Below the pieces are notes generated by a model that was not told where the DNA came from, did not search any database, and worked only from the letters and a program-made list of their open reading frames with translations. Of a stretch of 64,000 nt of DNA, positions 11,511 through 23,261 are shown in pieces (the first letter of the stretch is position 1; every line of letters begins with the position of its first letter). The translations under genes were made by a program, and so were the position numbers. The stretch covers positions 29,552,776 through 29,616,775 of the forward strand of contig NC_087069.1 in assembly GCF_963678635.1 (NCBI RefSeq). The letters run 5' to 3'. This DNA comes from Symsagittifera roscoffensis (Eukaryota > Xenacoelomorpha > Acoela > Convolutidae).

Positions 11511-12026
11511 TAGATCGATTTTGTAATTTTTATTTTAATAGTAGCCTATCTTCTCCGGTTATTGCTATTTAGTTAACAATTGAGTAAAATTGTCAACTAC
11601 TGAAAAAGGTTATGTTTAAAATTAAACAGAAAAGTATACGAATAAGCCATATTAAATAGTCAGTTAATGGGAAAATTTGTGAGTTAAGAAAAGTTTGAAG
11701 ACATGATCATTTATGTGAACAAAATCAGAAGCATCACCACTGAATTTTTATCAGTAATCAAATGTGCAAAACTAATACAAAAATAACCGCACAAAGTAGA
11801 GTTTGAGACTTACATGGGAAAATTTGTCATCAATTTGTCAGATAGATTGGTGTACTACCAAAGAGGAAGACCGAAGAGGATCAGCAAAGTAAAGAAAAGT
11901 TCTTCGGTTGCATATCAGAATCCAATGGGTAACCAGAGAATCTGATTTTGAAGACTCCACAATCATTATGATTTTGTTTGGGATGTGAGGTGGAAAATTG
12001 TCGGCTGCAAATACTCCAAGAAACTT

Positions 12027-13262
12027 TTATTTCAGATGCTTACAATTCTGAATGAGATCCTGCAACTGGATTTCATCCTTTTTCAGACTGTCGAAATTGG
12101 AAGAACGTTCTTGGAACTTGGCGGTCGATTGTAATGAAAACATTGGATGAGCGTATACCCCAAATATTTCCAGGCTTTCTGTCAAAGCGTTTGAGACTTG
12201 AAGATCGCGTGAAACTGAGCAGTTAGTAAGTTCTGAATGCAAGAAGTCATGAGCTGCCTGCTGGGTGCTCGTGTGTTCAAAACACATAATAAAGTGCTGC
12301 TGGTAGGTATCTAGAGTGACTCCCAGCCCGCAATACAACAAATCCAGCGCTGATAGTGTCCTGAACAAGAGACGTTTAGAACCTTGTGTACTAAATGGTG
12401 TACTTGCTATTGGCAAACCGTTCCGCCTCAAAGTAATTTTTTCCAATCCAATCTTTTGATAATGAAAACGATTCGCTCGGTTTGTTCCAAGAAAAGCTGT
12501 ATTGGTGTTCATTGCTACTATAATTTGTCTCACTGGTTCACGAGCAGCTGTTGCAAGCAAAATTGATTCATTGGCAGAGAGCACATGGTCGGTCACATTC
12601 ATTTTTCTAACACACAGGTTGGCTTCAAGTATTTGCAAATTGTATTGCTTCGCAGCATCTTCAGATATCATCAGAACGTCTTCATGAGAGCGTCTGTAGA
12701 AAGATCTGAGGGTAGCAATGCTAGACAAATGCTTGTCACAGGTAAAATTAATTGACTCCAGATGCTCCATATAACCAAATTTCCATCGATTCGCGGACCA
12801 TTTCTCCTTGAGATGCGAAACCAGCTGTGTCTATCGCAGCGGGATTGTTTTCAAATTGATAACCCTGACTTTTGAGCCATAAGTTTTTGGCTTCTTTGCT
12901 GTCAGAAAATTCTGTTCCAATAAAGCTTTGATGCGCAAAAACACTATTAGCTTTTGAGATTTTTAGTCCATTAGCAGAGTAGCAGAGAGAATACAGTCAG
13001 AGAAAAGAGAATACATGGAGTTGTTTAGGAGGAACGGTGAATTAGACACAGGAGAATCAGTGTTGTCGTATCTGAGATCAGCTCCATTTGCTTGCGTTTT
13101 TTTGCATCGTGTTTCCAAATAGATTTTTTGCAGTTCAACAAAATTGTTACGGTCAACGGTGATTTGAAATTCAAGCATTGGTCCATTAGATGAATAGACA
13201 GGTCCAATTTTTTGATCAAAAGCATTTTCAAGAATTGTCAAAAGAATTTGCTTCTCAAACAA
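12027..13262 (-). pseudogene. Polinton/Maverick capsid-like protein (F54H12.2-like), frameshifted
   Basis: Two minus-strand frames form one gene. 13262-12963 encodes the N-terminal jelly-roll-like part (GPMLEFQITVDRNNFVELQK, then a segment ending in NNSMYSLFSDCILS). 12770-12027 encodes 247 more residues, including ILEANLCVRKMNVTDHVLSA. This order matches the transposon-derived F54H12.2-type proteins of Polintons, whose homologues form double-jelly-roll capsids. About 190 bp between the frames is disrupted, so the gene is broken once or twice. The C-terminal part (LQVSNALTESLEIFGVYAHP) is well kept. It is the last of the minus-strand virion genes. Assignment as major capsid rather than another capsid protein is an inference from the family. 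Confidence 0.75.
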
Positions 13263-13306
13263 ATCCAGAGAGCTATGGGTGGCTTCATTAGGTTACAAAT
13301 TAGCGA

Positions 13307-13695
13307 TCATTTTTTATGTTTTGAGAAAAAATCTGCTCGATTTTTAACTGGTCTAGTTTTTCTTCGAGTGGTTGTTTTTCTTTTTCGAGCTCCTATTGAT
13401 TTTCTTCTTAGTAACCCTTTCTTGGGTGTCTTTTGCCGACTTCTACCAACACCGAGTGGTTTTCTTGCAGTTTTTGTGACAGTGTTTTTCAATCAGTTTT
13501 GGCGCGGCACTCATCAAATGTTCTCTGTCCATTTTTTTTGCAGCCGGTAGAATAACGCGTCGTGCAAACGTTATAGAAACACGACCAATACCAGCAGCCA
13601 AAGCGCCAATCCCACTGCCGCGTTGTCGGTAGCGTCCACAGAAATGAGGAAGTGAAGCTTGCTTTGCATAATATTGTTCCATTGGTTTCAATCAA
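13307..13695 (-). pseudogene. Polinton small basic core-like protein, frameshifted
   Basis: The frame from 13691 starts MKPMEQYYAKQ and runs through GRYRQRGSGIGALAAGIGRV into a basic helix-like region. A second frame (13492-13307) continues with RRKSIGARKRKTTTRRKTRP and ends HKK. Small proteins with a Y/R-QRG-G-G-x-G motif followed by a strongly basic tail sit next to the capsid gene in Polintons and recall adenovirus core proteins. DNA binding inside the particle is the likely role by analogy. Its start overlaps the end of the neighbouring gene by about 8 bp, as expected for compact virus-like gene packing. Confidence 0.6.
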
Positions 13696-14610
13696 AGCGC
13701 TCGAACTTTAGAGTCAACACAACTTTACCAGTTCTTGCAAAGGGCAATAGTGTTCCATTTTCTGTGCGCAACTGTACCAATATTGACTGTACAGATAAAT
13801 TGAATAATTTTTTGAAGTCTAAATTAGTGAAGTTCTTTCGATAATTAGGTTGAATGCTGCAGGCACTACCGTTTTTGATGCGTTTTTGAATCAATGATGC
13901 GCAACAATGGGCTCCTTGCCTCTGCAACAGTTTGGTATCGGATAAATGTAGATAAAAATTAGACTTGTCCTACTTGATAAGTTGTATGGAAAATGAGATT
14001 CATTCAACTCGTTTCCCTCATAAGATGCATCGAAGGAGGGTATCATTTTGTAACTAAGGTGATATTCACCGTTCTCGTCAAGAATTGCATTGTAGCCTAA
14101 CAGACTGGGTAAATGGAACTTGTGAATGCAATTCCTTCACTAAATGCTCATGTTTTTTGTGATTTCTTGCGGACTTGCATCGAAATGACTTTTGTCTTTG
14201 ATTTTTTTTTAACTCATTGATCAAGTGTTCTATTAAAGTGCACTCTCCTGATTTGATAAAAACTTCTTCACCATAATGAGGTGAGGAGATTGTATTCCGT
14301 TTGCCAGCGTCGGATTCAGTGGCTACTACCTGGGATGCTCTGAAGTACGTAAATTCCTATCAGTAACCTTGTTTAATTTCGTTGGAAAAATTATTCATTT
14401 CTGAGAGAGCAACTCTCCAATCTCCGTCTAAAGCTATTTCTTCTTTACAAAAATTTCTTGGCCAAAAATGTTGACCGAAAAAAAATGCGTTGAAGCTGTT
14501 GAAATCAAAAGTACAGTAAACTCATCATTGCCCATCTTCGCCATAATCAGATTTGTTCCCAATCAAACTATGTTCTTTTTCCTTAAATTTTCCGTTGATT
14601 TCTTCCTTCT
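13688..14610 (-). pseudogene. Polinton minor capsid-like (second jelly-roll) gene, broken
   Basis: The C-terminal part is the clear frame 13927-13688: FKKLFNLSVQSILVQLRTEN, then GTLLPFARTGKVVLTLKFER. It matches the I-x-I-x-L-R-D-x-G-x-x-I-PF-x-x-GK-x-x-LTL-F ending of a conserved Polinton capsid-associated protein. The start can be followed at about 14610-14590 (MGNDEFTVLLIST) with the family's later ALDGDWRVALSE segment at about 14420. Stops and shifts lie in between. The gene sits between integrase and core protein. Calling it the penton-like minor capsid rests on family position and motif, not on structure. Confidence 0.55.
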
Positions 14611-14719
14611 CAGCATCAATGAGACTGTTTGTTGGAAATTAAGTAAGAATGGCAACTAATTGAAAAAGTTTGTCTGTAAAAATTTGCTTGTTTACTTTTT
14701 CTTTATTAACTTTTTCTAA

Positions 14720-15475
14720 ATTATAAGTAAGTTTTCGCTATTAGCACAAGGTCATCAAGATAAAATTTTTGTTGCTTTACCAATTTTGATGAACAGTTTT
14801 CAATTAATGAAACTAAAGCAGCCACATGCTTTCTTGTGACCTTGTTGGGAGCCAACTTTGTTACTCTATTCATGCCTGAGAGGATCGTCTCAACAAATTG
14901 CTGTAATTTTTTCATAAAATCTGTAATTCCATTCAAACTTCAAGTACTTGTAGATAATATTTTTGAGCGATCGGATGTTCCGTTTGGCAAACGCTGATTT
15001 TTTTCATTGTGAGTATTGTATTTATTTATTTCTCGTTTATTACATATTTTTTTGAACTCTTCTTTAAGCTCTGTGCCTTTGTCAACCCAGTCGTTTTTTG
15101 GTTGTTTCGTTTTGCTCATTTTTTTTGAAAGCTTCGGCTGATTCTCTAGCATATTTAGTCTTCAGAGGTTCGGTTCCACTCGTAAATAGCGATACAGACA
15201 ATCGACAGCAACTCAAAAAAAATCGTACCCCTCGGTTATACTTGGCTCATTTTTCCACATTTGCCAAGTCAAGAGACCACATTTCGTTGATATCATTAAC
15301 GATTACTTTCAGGCGAGGATATGCTCTACCAAACAATTCATACTTTATATGTGTTGATTGAGATCGCAGAAACTTTCTAAATTTTTAGATGAGATTCCAC
15401 TAGCCCTTGTTAAACGTTTTACGGTACCAAATGCAGCTGGACCTTTCGAGTAGAGTAATTTGGGATTCTATTCTT
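14720..15475 (-). pseudogene. Polinton retroviral-like integrase, catalytic Glu replaced
   Basis: Recognisable pieces occur in order on the minus strand: PAAFGTVKRLTRASGISSK (about 15440-15385), YELFGRAYPRLKVIVNDINE followed by MWSLDLA (about 15345-15275, first catalytic Asp), WVDKGTEL (about 15090, second Asp), then FAKRNIRSLKN (about 14960-14990) and VTKLAPNKVTRKHVAALVSL (14.80-14.86 kb). In the family the third piece begins FAER, where Glu is the third catalytic residue. Here the codon at 14983-14985 is AAA (Lys). With several stops and shifts this integrase is dead. It would insert the element's DNA into the host genome. Confidence 0.8.
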
Positions 15476-15499
15476 CAGTGATAGTAACATCCCATTCTT

Positions 15500-16700
15500 T
15501 TGTTGACATCGCAAACGATTCTTTACTGCTTTCGTAGTTTTTATCGTCGCCGTCGTCTTTGGTGGGAAAAACTCTTCTTACTGGGTTTTCTTTTGTCGTA
15601 TTGCTTGATTCTGAGTTTGAGAGTTGTCAATCGAGTCTTCGAAGACGACGGTTTTGATCTATTCGATTGTTCAGTTGTCGCGGACTGTCGGAGGCAAAGG
15701 AAGAAGTTGAGGGCTGAGATGCTTCGCTCTTAAGCGAGCGGAGAACCTTTTTGGCATAAGTGTTGGACACTAAGCTAGGATCAAGATTCAGTTTTTTCAA
15801 AACTTGTGGATAAAACACACTCTCAAGAGTCTTTGTATTTTGCTGTGTATCATAGAAAAAAGGTTGATTTTCAACGTGTGCCGGCTTTCCTTGAATTTAA
15901 ACATATCCTTCAACATCTAAGTTCGAGGATTTAACTTTGAACTGCTTCAGCACTATGTTTGCATTTTCTAATTAATTAGCTCCTAATAGGTCTTGAATGG
16001 TTGAATGGTTTCCATAACCTTTCAAAACACTTCAGCTGTTTTTCCTTTAATTTTTTGATAGTCTTTTTCTATTCTCTTTGAATTTGCTTACTGCTGAGAA
16101 GTGTCTGAATCAACATCTTTTTCTCGTTCATCATCACCATCTCCACTGAAATTAGTAAGTTCAGATGGATTTCTTTTTCGAATAATTGGTGAAGGATTAA
16201 AGGAATAGGAGTTGGGTTTAGTGGTGGCGGAGAGTCACGGCTGGTGTTTCGTTCTCAAAATTGCTGGATGTAAGTGAGTTAAGATGATATGTCATTAATT
16301 GATGGATTATGAAGGAATTCAGATTATGGTACAGTTTTTTCATCTGGAGCATATGTCTTGCGAGGAATGAGGATGAATTCTTCAGCAATCACGCCTTATT
16401 TTTTAGTTTTTCAATTAAAAGTAACACGATTTTCCTATTGATTTAAGCAGTGAAATACTGTTTGCCAAAACTTTTCGTTTTTCTCGGATACTAAACTTAG
16501 GGTCACTAATTTTTAAAATGGTGCTTTCTTACTCTCGATGAAACTTTTGTTAGCTGAAACATGCCCAAGAAATTCATTTACAAAAGAATCGCGAAGAAAT
16601 CTAAAAAAATTTGATTCAGCTCTCGTCAAAACTGACCTACAATAGTGAGTTTTGAGCATTTGCTTCAATATACATAAATATTTCTCTTTCATTTTCAAGA
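15500..16700 (-). pseudogene. Polinton hypothetical gene between ATPase and integrase (broken)
   Basis: The minus strand carries LKQMLKTHYCRSVLTRAESN (16698-16513 frame), later FILIPRKTYAPDEKTVP and EFLHNPSINDISS (about 16230-16380), then DPSLVSNTYAKKVLRSLKSE (15818-15627 frame) with a Ser/Arg-rich end. A gene of this shape (N-terminal helices, a VLIP-K-Y segment, an NP motif, a Ser-rich tail) often sits next to the ATPase in Polintons and may be a minor virion protein. The pieces lie in several frames. It could be one long gene or two. No enzyme motif is visible. Confidence 0.45.
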
Positions 16701-16719
16701 GCTGTGATGACTGCTTTTG

Positions 16720-17332
16720 AGATTGGTAAATTCAAAAATGGTTGGCGGTGGTGGAACTATATTTGACGGATAACGAAGATATTCTGAAGTTTTGGGATCT
16801 AAGTCTATCAACAGATGACCGAAATTATCTTTCGATGCCAAGTCATACGCATGACGGAAGAATTTAGCGTTTCAATTGTCTGCCTAAATAATCAATTTGA
16901 TAAATGTCTTGTGGTGATTTGAACAAAATTAACTACAGTATTCAAATTTATTGTACGTGATTGCTTACTTTGCTGAAATAATTTATGCTGAACATAAATA
17001 ACAATTTTATGTCGGCTTGCTGTAGCTAATTTGACAAAATCTTTTTCATTAAAAATTCTTTTACATGTATCATAAAAGACAATCATGCAATCCCGTAAAA
17101 TATTAGCATTTTCAAAGCTGGACAATTTTAAAAATTCAAAATCAAATTTGATGTGTGAAACACAGGAACGTTATTTGGGTTGATCCGGAAAATAAAAAGA
17201 AAATATCTTGTTATACGATAGAAAGAATGTACCTATGACAAGCATTTGAAAAAATAAATCAGTTTTGCCGGATACCGAGGGACCTGAAACTGCCATAAAC
17301 AGACAATCTTTTGTTGAAAAAGTCTTATTCAT
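16720..17332 (-). pseudogene. Polinton genome-packaging ATPase (broken)
   Basis: The gene starts ATG at about 17332 with MNKTFSTKDCLFMAVSGPSV and a Walker A box GPSVSGKT (codons at 17261-17284). The Walker B-like CMIVFYDTC is near 17075. The frame 17125-16892 continues with FNEKDFVKLATASRH and HKLFQQSKQSRTINLNTVVN, diagnostic of the FtsK/A32-like ATPase of Polintons that would pump DNA into capsids. Frames change after Walker A and near residue 130. The first 60 bp are copied at 23270-23330 by the tandem duplication. Catalytic boxes are intact but the frame is not. Confidence 0.8.
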
Positions 17333-17599
17333 TTTTATAACTTGGGATTTGGCATTATGTAAACAACTGTAATGGACAGTATCGTCACAACTTTGGCAGT
17401 GTCGGCAATCTCATCACAACTTAGGTTGTAAAAAGACAATTTTGAAATGGAAAAAGATAACAAAATGAAGTGAAACAGACTTTGTGAAAAAGACAACTTC
17501 TGCAGACGGAAGAGAAACAGAATTACAAAGTTTCCAATATCTGTTTCCGTCAGATAAAGGCTGTTCGACACCACCAATGTCTACAATGTCGCAATCGTT

Positions 17600-17850
17600 G
17601 TTCTCGACAGTGGTGTCTTCGTTTTCCATGTCTAATAGAAGACTTTTTGCTTGCTTGTATCAAGTTTGATAGTTACAACTGCATACCAATCGCCTTCTTT
17701 TCTCCCTGACCGATTGCCGTTTGGTTTGTGTTTTATTATAAGTCTTGCTATGGTTTTATCTGTCATATGTACCCGAGTAATTGTTTCTACATTTCCGGTT
17801 CTGATTTTGTCTAATAACTCTTTTGGTAAATTCTCACCTGTTAAATTCAC
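17600..17850 (-). pseudogene. Unrecognised Polinton gene A, copy 1 (frameshifted)
   Basis: It encodes the same start as the copy at 23410-23901 (NLPKELLDKIRTGNVETITR) but ends early after KLDTSKQK, because one T is missing from the run at about 17642. The rest continues in another frame at 17629-17414 with GGVEQPLSDGNRYWKLCN. I recognise no domain. Confidence 0.5.
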
Positions 17851-18149
17851 ATTTTGTGTGTTTTCTATAGGCCGAAATAATTTTTTTGAAATTTTGAATT
17901 TTCAAACAAGACATGTTATAAACTAGTAATCACACAAGATCAAAAATAATGAAGACAACCAATATATATACTTTTCTTAATATCCACAAAGCTTGGTATA
18001 CATGTGCTTCTTTGTTTCGGTTCAACAGGCAAAGCAACTCCTCATTCAATGAAGAAGAATTGATATTTTGTGATTTTATCATGGTTACAATTAGTTTTGA
18101 TTTTTACAGCAAAACAAGCAGGAACTCTGATAGTGGCTTGAACTAAATG

Positions 18150-18560
18150 TATTTCTGCAACGTTATCAATTTTGATTAATTCCTCAGTTCCGCTGGAAGC
18201 TATTGGTCAAGCAAACGGACTTGTTTTCTCTGTACCAGCTGAGATTGAAGCCCTTCCAGGTTGATATTGAACAACTGAAATTACTGTGGAAATCCCTAGA
18301 GTCTGGACATTGTACAGGTGAAAGTAGTCAAGAACTGTAAAGAATTTCCGTAATTTATCGATTTCGATATTGCCCAGTGTAATTTGCTCGGCTTCTTTGC
18401 AGGAGAGGTTTAATCGACAATCTAATATGCCTGTCCGCGTAAAAGTAACTCTAATTCTGCGAAATAAATTTTTTCAGGACCCTGATTGGTAATCGAAGCG
18501 TAAGCCACCAAAATTGGAAATAAAGTTTTTTGCATCATTAGACTGTTCATTTTGTATCCA
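18150..18560 (-). pseudogene. Unrecognised Polinton gene B, copy 1 (broken)
   Basis: Nucleotide homologue of 24199-24573, with shared GLY-to-stop-scale changes limited to a few sites plus an indel near 18470 that breaks the frame. Function unknown. Confidence 0.45.
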
Positions 18561-18669
18561 ATCAAAAAAAAACTTTGCATTTTAAACTGGTACAGTGTTT
18601 TATTAACTGATGCGAGGGAATTAAAAGAGAATGTCGTTTACCAATATGTTTTATTTGAACTAATAACTG

Positions 18670-19071
18670 TTCAATTTTTGGGCAGCCAATATCTTCCAAA
18701 TTTGTCACGGGTAATTGCAAGTTTTCCGCTAAAGTGTACCTTTAGCAAAAATATGGGAGTTTCGGTTCCTTAAACGATTGCTGTCACAAATTTGATCCAA
18801 GTCAGAGTAAGAGTGTTCAATTTCGTCCCAACGAAGCGGTGCAGAAATTTAGATACCCAATTGTAATTTTTTTACTCTTCTTTTGATAATTTGTTGATTG
18901 GAACTGGTGGCAGAAAATGAATTTTAATAATTGTGTTAGCAGAGCAAAAGGAAAGTTCTTTTATGATGAAAGGTTTCTTGTCGCATTTAAATCCTTCAAT
19001 ATCTAAACTAATGGGACGGTTGAAAAACAAATTTTTAGTTTTCTTTCTTTGGGTTAACATGATTTTCACTC
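18670..19071 (-). pseudogene. DEDD nuclease-like fragment, unit 1
   Basis: The minus strand reads SLDIEGFKCDKKPFIIKELS, then KIHFLPPVPINKLSKEE. After a shift come FLHRFVG and YTLAENLQLPVTNLEDIGCP. A D-x-E-G-(F/Y) start followed by FI-KEL, FLPP and a final NLEDIGCP is the layout of a widespread, poorly characterised family that resembles RNase H-fold 3'-5' exonucleases. The family call is from memory of the pattern and is tentative. Stops at the LSKEE end and at 18.72 kb show it is broken. Confidence 0.4.
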
Positions 19072-20430
19072 ACCATTCTAACAAATGAAATAACTTTGGT
19101 TTGAATGCTTTTAGAAATAAGCAAAACGCAAAACCTGTCACGTGACGTAGGTAACGGTTTTTTTATTGGACAAGGCAAAACATATGTGTACCCATGTCCA
19201 GTATGACTTTTTTCTTGCAAATATCCTGCTGCGTCATGCAATATTGCATGTAATCTAAGAAATTTGACTTGTTTTGAGTGTTTTTTGAGCGACAAATTGT
19301 CTATTCCACATCAATATTTGAATATCCACTTGTCAAAATATCCATTATTTTACAAAAAGCGGCTGAATGGGGTCCAGATAATAAATTTTCGTATCTTTCC
19401 AGTGTTTCTGTATTCATCTCATCTGTTTGAGTTTGTCTGCTTTAGTCAAAACTCTTGTGGATTTTTTGACGTCTTTGATGCAGCAGGCGTAACTGTATTA
19501 TCATTTCGCTTCTGTCCCCCAATGGCAGGAATTTTTTTAGCTGACGTTTTGATTAAGTTTTTGTGTTAGATGATGTTGAAGAAAGCAATAAATTGGGTAA
19601 AAATTTTTTGATTTTTGTAATTTCTAACAAATCGAGACTGGCTGCAGCAGGTTGTTGTGATGAATAAGTGTTTCCTTTGACATCTTTAGCAGGAGAAAAT
19701 AAAGTTTTGACGCAAGTGAAAATGTAAGAAACACTGAAACAATTTTGGGAAGGAAAAATTCCATTTATTGTTCCTCTGAAATTACTTGAATCAATATAAG
19801 GTAATGGGATTTTATTTTTTTTTCAACTGCAAAAGGGCAATACTCAGATCTGAAGTGGCTTCTTAAAGCATAGTTTTTGGAAAAACATATATTAGGAAGT
19901 TTTTCACTAAGAACAAATTTGAAAATTGGTTGAATTTTTTTGAAGTAATCAGGTAACTTATTTTCGAACTTATTTTGAGAAGAAAAATTAATTCAAGTCG
20001 TGCTTGATTTGTGGAAATTTGAGATTTCCTGGCACGTTTACAATTAGACTGTGGTTTGTCCTTGATTGAACAGTATCAAAATTTTCGTTCGTTTGCGCTC
20101 GGATTCACTTTCCCGATTTTAATAACTTTGAAACTTTTTCGTTGGTTAAGGAAAGTTGTTGTACTCATTCGAATTCAGCGCTATCAGTTGCTTCTTTGAA
20201 AACTTTCAATAATACATAAGTAATAGTTTGCTCATATATTTTCAATGTAGCACGAACTAAAATTTTACAGTTTTCCAAAATATCGAAATAGCAATCGCCA
20301 AACTCCTTATCTGCGTTTGCTGTGTTGTTTTTTTTTTCGTTTTAATTTTTTAATTTTTCTAATGAGTAAATTTCGAAAAAAGTTGACTTAAAAATTGATA
20401 AGTAAGAAAGCATTTCAATCGATTGAATAA
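19035..20430 (-). pseudogene. Unrecognised Polinton genes C/D, unit 1 (several broken frames)
   Basis: Minus-strand coding-like DNA homologous to 25063-26454. It includes a KKHSKQVKFLRLHAIL frame (19295-19035) and pieces of the longer gene that starts near 20420. The frames are more broken than in unit 2. No family recognised. Confidence 0.4.
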
Positions 20431-20439
20431 GTTTGCAAA

Positions 20440-21023
20440 AAAAGTGTTGTACCTACTTCAACATCAGCACACAAGTGCTCTATATCGCAAGTGTTTTCGA
20501 TTGCAATTTGGTTCAATTGGATTAGGGATTTAAGCATGCGCATCTGATACAAAAATTAATGGGCGTCATAGGTCGCAATGTTCAAACGTAGTATTTTATA
20601 CAAGCTATTTTTTTTGAATGCAAACTAGATATATAAAAAATGCAGTGTAATGCAAACTAAATAACTTACACACCCTCCTTTAGTAAACTGATAGGAAACT
20701 ACATAGGAGGTCCTAATATTTTTAGTTTTAGAAAAATAATCCCTTTTTCTTCTCTTGAGGAATTTTTCACAATTCATTTCAATTTCATTTTTTTCCGCGT
20801 TACGTTTGATAATTTCTTTTAAATTTACTTCAAAAATGCCTTGCTATATTCTTACGGGAATTTCTAATCACGAAAGAACTATTTTTCATGAAGCTGTTCA
20901 TGGTGACTTTGTCTAATAATTTCACGAAGCAAAAAAAACTTTAATTCTGATGGATGGACTTGTACAAATCACATCATGATATCCAAAAACTTTTTATGTT
21001 CTTTCAGTAAACTTTCCTTTAAG
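20440..21023. promoter_or_regulatory. Putative divergent promoter region, unit 1
   Basis: This 580-bp interval separates the minus-strand gene D start from the plus-strand two-exon gene. It is almost identical in unit 2 (26476-27059), with only a handful of substitutions. It contains a 26-codon plus-strand frame at 20839 (MPCYILTGISNHERTIFHEA...). No defined promoter motif is certain. The call rests on gene orientation and conservation. Confidence 0.3.
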
Positions 21024-21474
21024 ATGTCAAAGGAAGACGTGGAACTCAAATCGAAGTATTTGAGCTACCCTACAAATTCTGGAAAAAATAGGGATCTTGA
21101 CGAGCCTCTTGCTCTTCAGATTGTTAATTCAACTTTATCAAAATCAGTAAAGAAAAATTTGGTATAAATACGGTTGTGATGTTACTCCGATGTGTGAAAA
21201 CCAGTTATATAACTTTGAAGAAAATGATTTTTTGACAGTTTTTGGGGATGGGAGCAATGTGAGTCACAATTTTTTAAATACCCCGAAAGCTAGTCTTTCT
21301 CCTACAGGCTCACCATGGCTTGATGAGCCAGATTGTTCAACTCCAACGCGCACCCCTGTAGCGACAGTGGGTAAACACTTGGGAAACATGACTCTTTCTC
21401 TATGTCTTGTGCCACAGAAAAAGCGAAAGCTGACAGCACTAGAAAAAGCTCAAAAGTATTTGGATCCTGTTTAA
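21024..21474 (+). CDS. Conserved two-exon gene with basic NLS-like motif, unit 1
   Basis: Exon 1 (21024-21161, 46 codons) starts MSKEDVELKSKYLSYPTN. A 43-bp GT-AG intron (21162-21204, GTATAA...AACCAG) restores the frame into exon 2 (21205-21474, LYNFEENDFLTVFGDGS...), which ends LEKAQKYLDPV. The spliced product is 135 residues. It has a Ser/Thr-Pro-rich centre (SPTGSPWLDEP, STPTRTPVATVG: possible kinase sites) and a basic patch VPQKKRKLTALEK resembling a nuclear localisation signal. Without splicing, two separate frames (20976-21167 and 21190-21474) would be read. Unit 2 has the same structure. I do not recognise a family. A small nuclear regulator of the host or element is an inference only. 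Confidence 0.5.
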
Positions 21475-21519
21475 CTTTGAAACTAGGATTGCTTTTGTTT
21501 GATTTTCAATTTTTGAGTT

Positions 21520-21521
<2 letters not shown>

Positions 21522-21564
<43 letters not shown>
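21522..21564. repeat. TA dinucleotide microsatellite (43 bp)
   Basis: An uninterrupted TA run directly downstream of the two-exon gene in unit 1. Confidence 0.95.
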
Positions 21565-21566
<2 letters not shown>

Positions 21567-21599
21567 AAATTTAAAAATGAGAGTGAGTTTTAATAACTT

Positions 21600-23060
21600 T
21601 CATTTGGTTTTATTGTGTATAAACAGCTTCTTAATTAAAGTTCTGTGCCTCTTAATGCTTCACTCGTCATGTTGCTAGGAAAAAGAGAGCACAATGAGCG
21701 ACTTTATAAGCGATTGTTGGGCCAGTCGTTAAACAAAATACAAAAAAATTAACATTTGCAAATCTCGGAAAAAAATTTGAAATTTTATCTCATAAACTTG
21801 AGGTCCTATAGTCTTTGAACTTTTGCTTAAAAATGATTAACTGGTTGAGAGAAGCATTTTGATATGTCGCACGACTATTTTCAGACCGTCCATTGAAAAG
21901 ATACAGACTTGACTTTTTGAAAAAGCCTCACCTTTGCAAAATTTATGACTTTTTGTTACAAGGTCCGAATAAATTAGGCTTCCGACTTCTCATTGTGCTG
22001 CTATCACCAAGCTATGCATTTTTAAGCCAAAGTTCAGAACCCGCAACGCAATTTTTTTGCAAAGATCAACTTTTCAACTCCAAAAAAAAACGTTTTTGAT
22101 AGTTCTTTTTTAGTAAAGAAAATTGGATGTTTCTACTGTAAAATGGTAGTAAGTTGAAAATCACTAGCACATAGCCTGAAATACAATTCGTTTCTAATTT
22201 CACGTTCTTTGGCTTTTAAACTTTTAAAAAATGACAAGATTTCTCATTAATTTGGAGGAAAACACTAAAACCCTTACTCCTCCTTAAAACAACAAACCCA
22301 TCTTTGTTAATGTAATGTAATTTTGATGAAATTTCCCGGATGATAGATTTCAGTCGCACAGTTTATTTGAACACGGAGCTTTGCAAAGCTCCGCTATTTT
22401 CAGTAACCAAATTAGTGATAGTTGGAGTTTTTTTTTCAAAAATGATAACAAACAACAACAACTAATTGGCTCAACGAGTCTATGTGTACTTGATTAAGTG
22501 TTTCGACATTTTCAAATAATAAAATTGGTGGTCAAACAACGCAATAGCTTTTTTAGACATAACTGTATGACCACAAGGTCAGTACATTTATTAAAAGTTG
22601 CTCAGTTTAGATTTGAAATTTTGAAGTATTCCCTACTACTTCGTGACTTATACTTTGAAATGTGAAACTCAAAACTAAGTTAACGATTTTGATATCATTT
22701 CCTTGAGCAGTTAACTCTGATACAGGCTTTTTTAATTAATTTTTATCAGTAAAATTGCCTAATTAATTCACCTTAATCAAGCTATTACAACCAATAGTAT
22801 TTCAGCCCGTACATTAGGGCGGAAAATTTGAATTTATTCAACAAATGCTAAACGAACAGTTATGTTTTTCTACTTTTTGTTTTAAATGATTATATATTGA
22901 GATCATTCGTTTCTACTTCTTTCTAGTAACCAATTGCCTAACAGATTTTTTAAAATGTTCATATGCAATTTTTGTTCACTGACAAACGCAAACAAGATGA
23001 ATAGAAGTCGTCTTGAGCGTGACAAACATTTTGTTGAAAAAAGCCTTATTGTTTATCGAT
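21600..23060. other. Non-coding part of duplication unit 1
   Basis: No supported gene. Its homologue is 27660-29110. Similarity is near complete up to about 22.0 kb, then interrupted by small indels and substitutions. Confidence 0.5.
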
Positions 23061-23067
23061 GAAATGA

Positions 23068-23259
23068 GTGTTAATTCACAGCTCAATTGCCTTCAAATTT
23101 AAAAAACATAATCTTTACACTCATGCTCATCTTGGAAGTGTCTGTGACTTTTGCCTTTTGGGCTTTCATTTGCCAAAAAATTTATCAACTTATTCACTAA
23201 CAACCCATTGTCTACCTGTTATAGAAGCTGCCTCTGCTGACTTAGCTACTACATCTGCC
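23068..23259 (+). pseudogene. Polymerase-upstream reading frame, truncated copy in unit 1
   Basis: Homologous to 29106-29309, which leads into the DNA polymerase gene. Here it is cut at 23259 by the duplication junction and fused to the reversed ATPase start, so it is a dead 5' fragment. Confidence 0.6.
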
Positions 23260-23261
23260 AT

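Larger units (their letters stand above)
17270..23259. repeat. Polinton internal tandem duplication, unit 1 (about 6 kb)
   Basis: Unit 1 and unit 2 (23260-29309) are head-to-tail copies with the same genes in the same orientation. The left edge of both units lies inside the ATPase start (CCGAGGGACCTGAAACTGCC here, GCCGAGGGATCTGAATCTGCC at 23262). The right edge lies in the sequence before the polymerase gene (CTTAGCTACTACATCTGCC). Offsets are about 5992 bp near the left and 6036 bp in the centre, reflecting small indels. Confidence 0.85.

Noticed and set aside
15098-15733. Plus-strand frames over the integrase
   Set aside because: The minus strand carries the integrase motifs; these are shadows.
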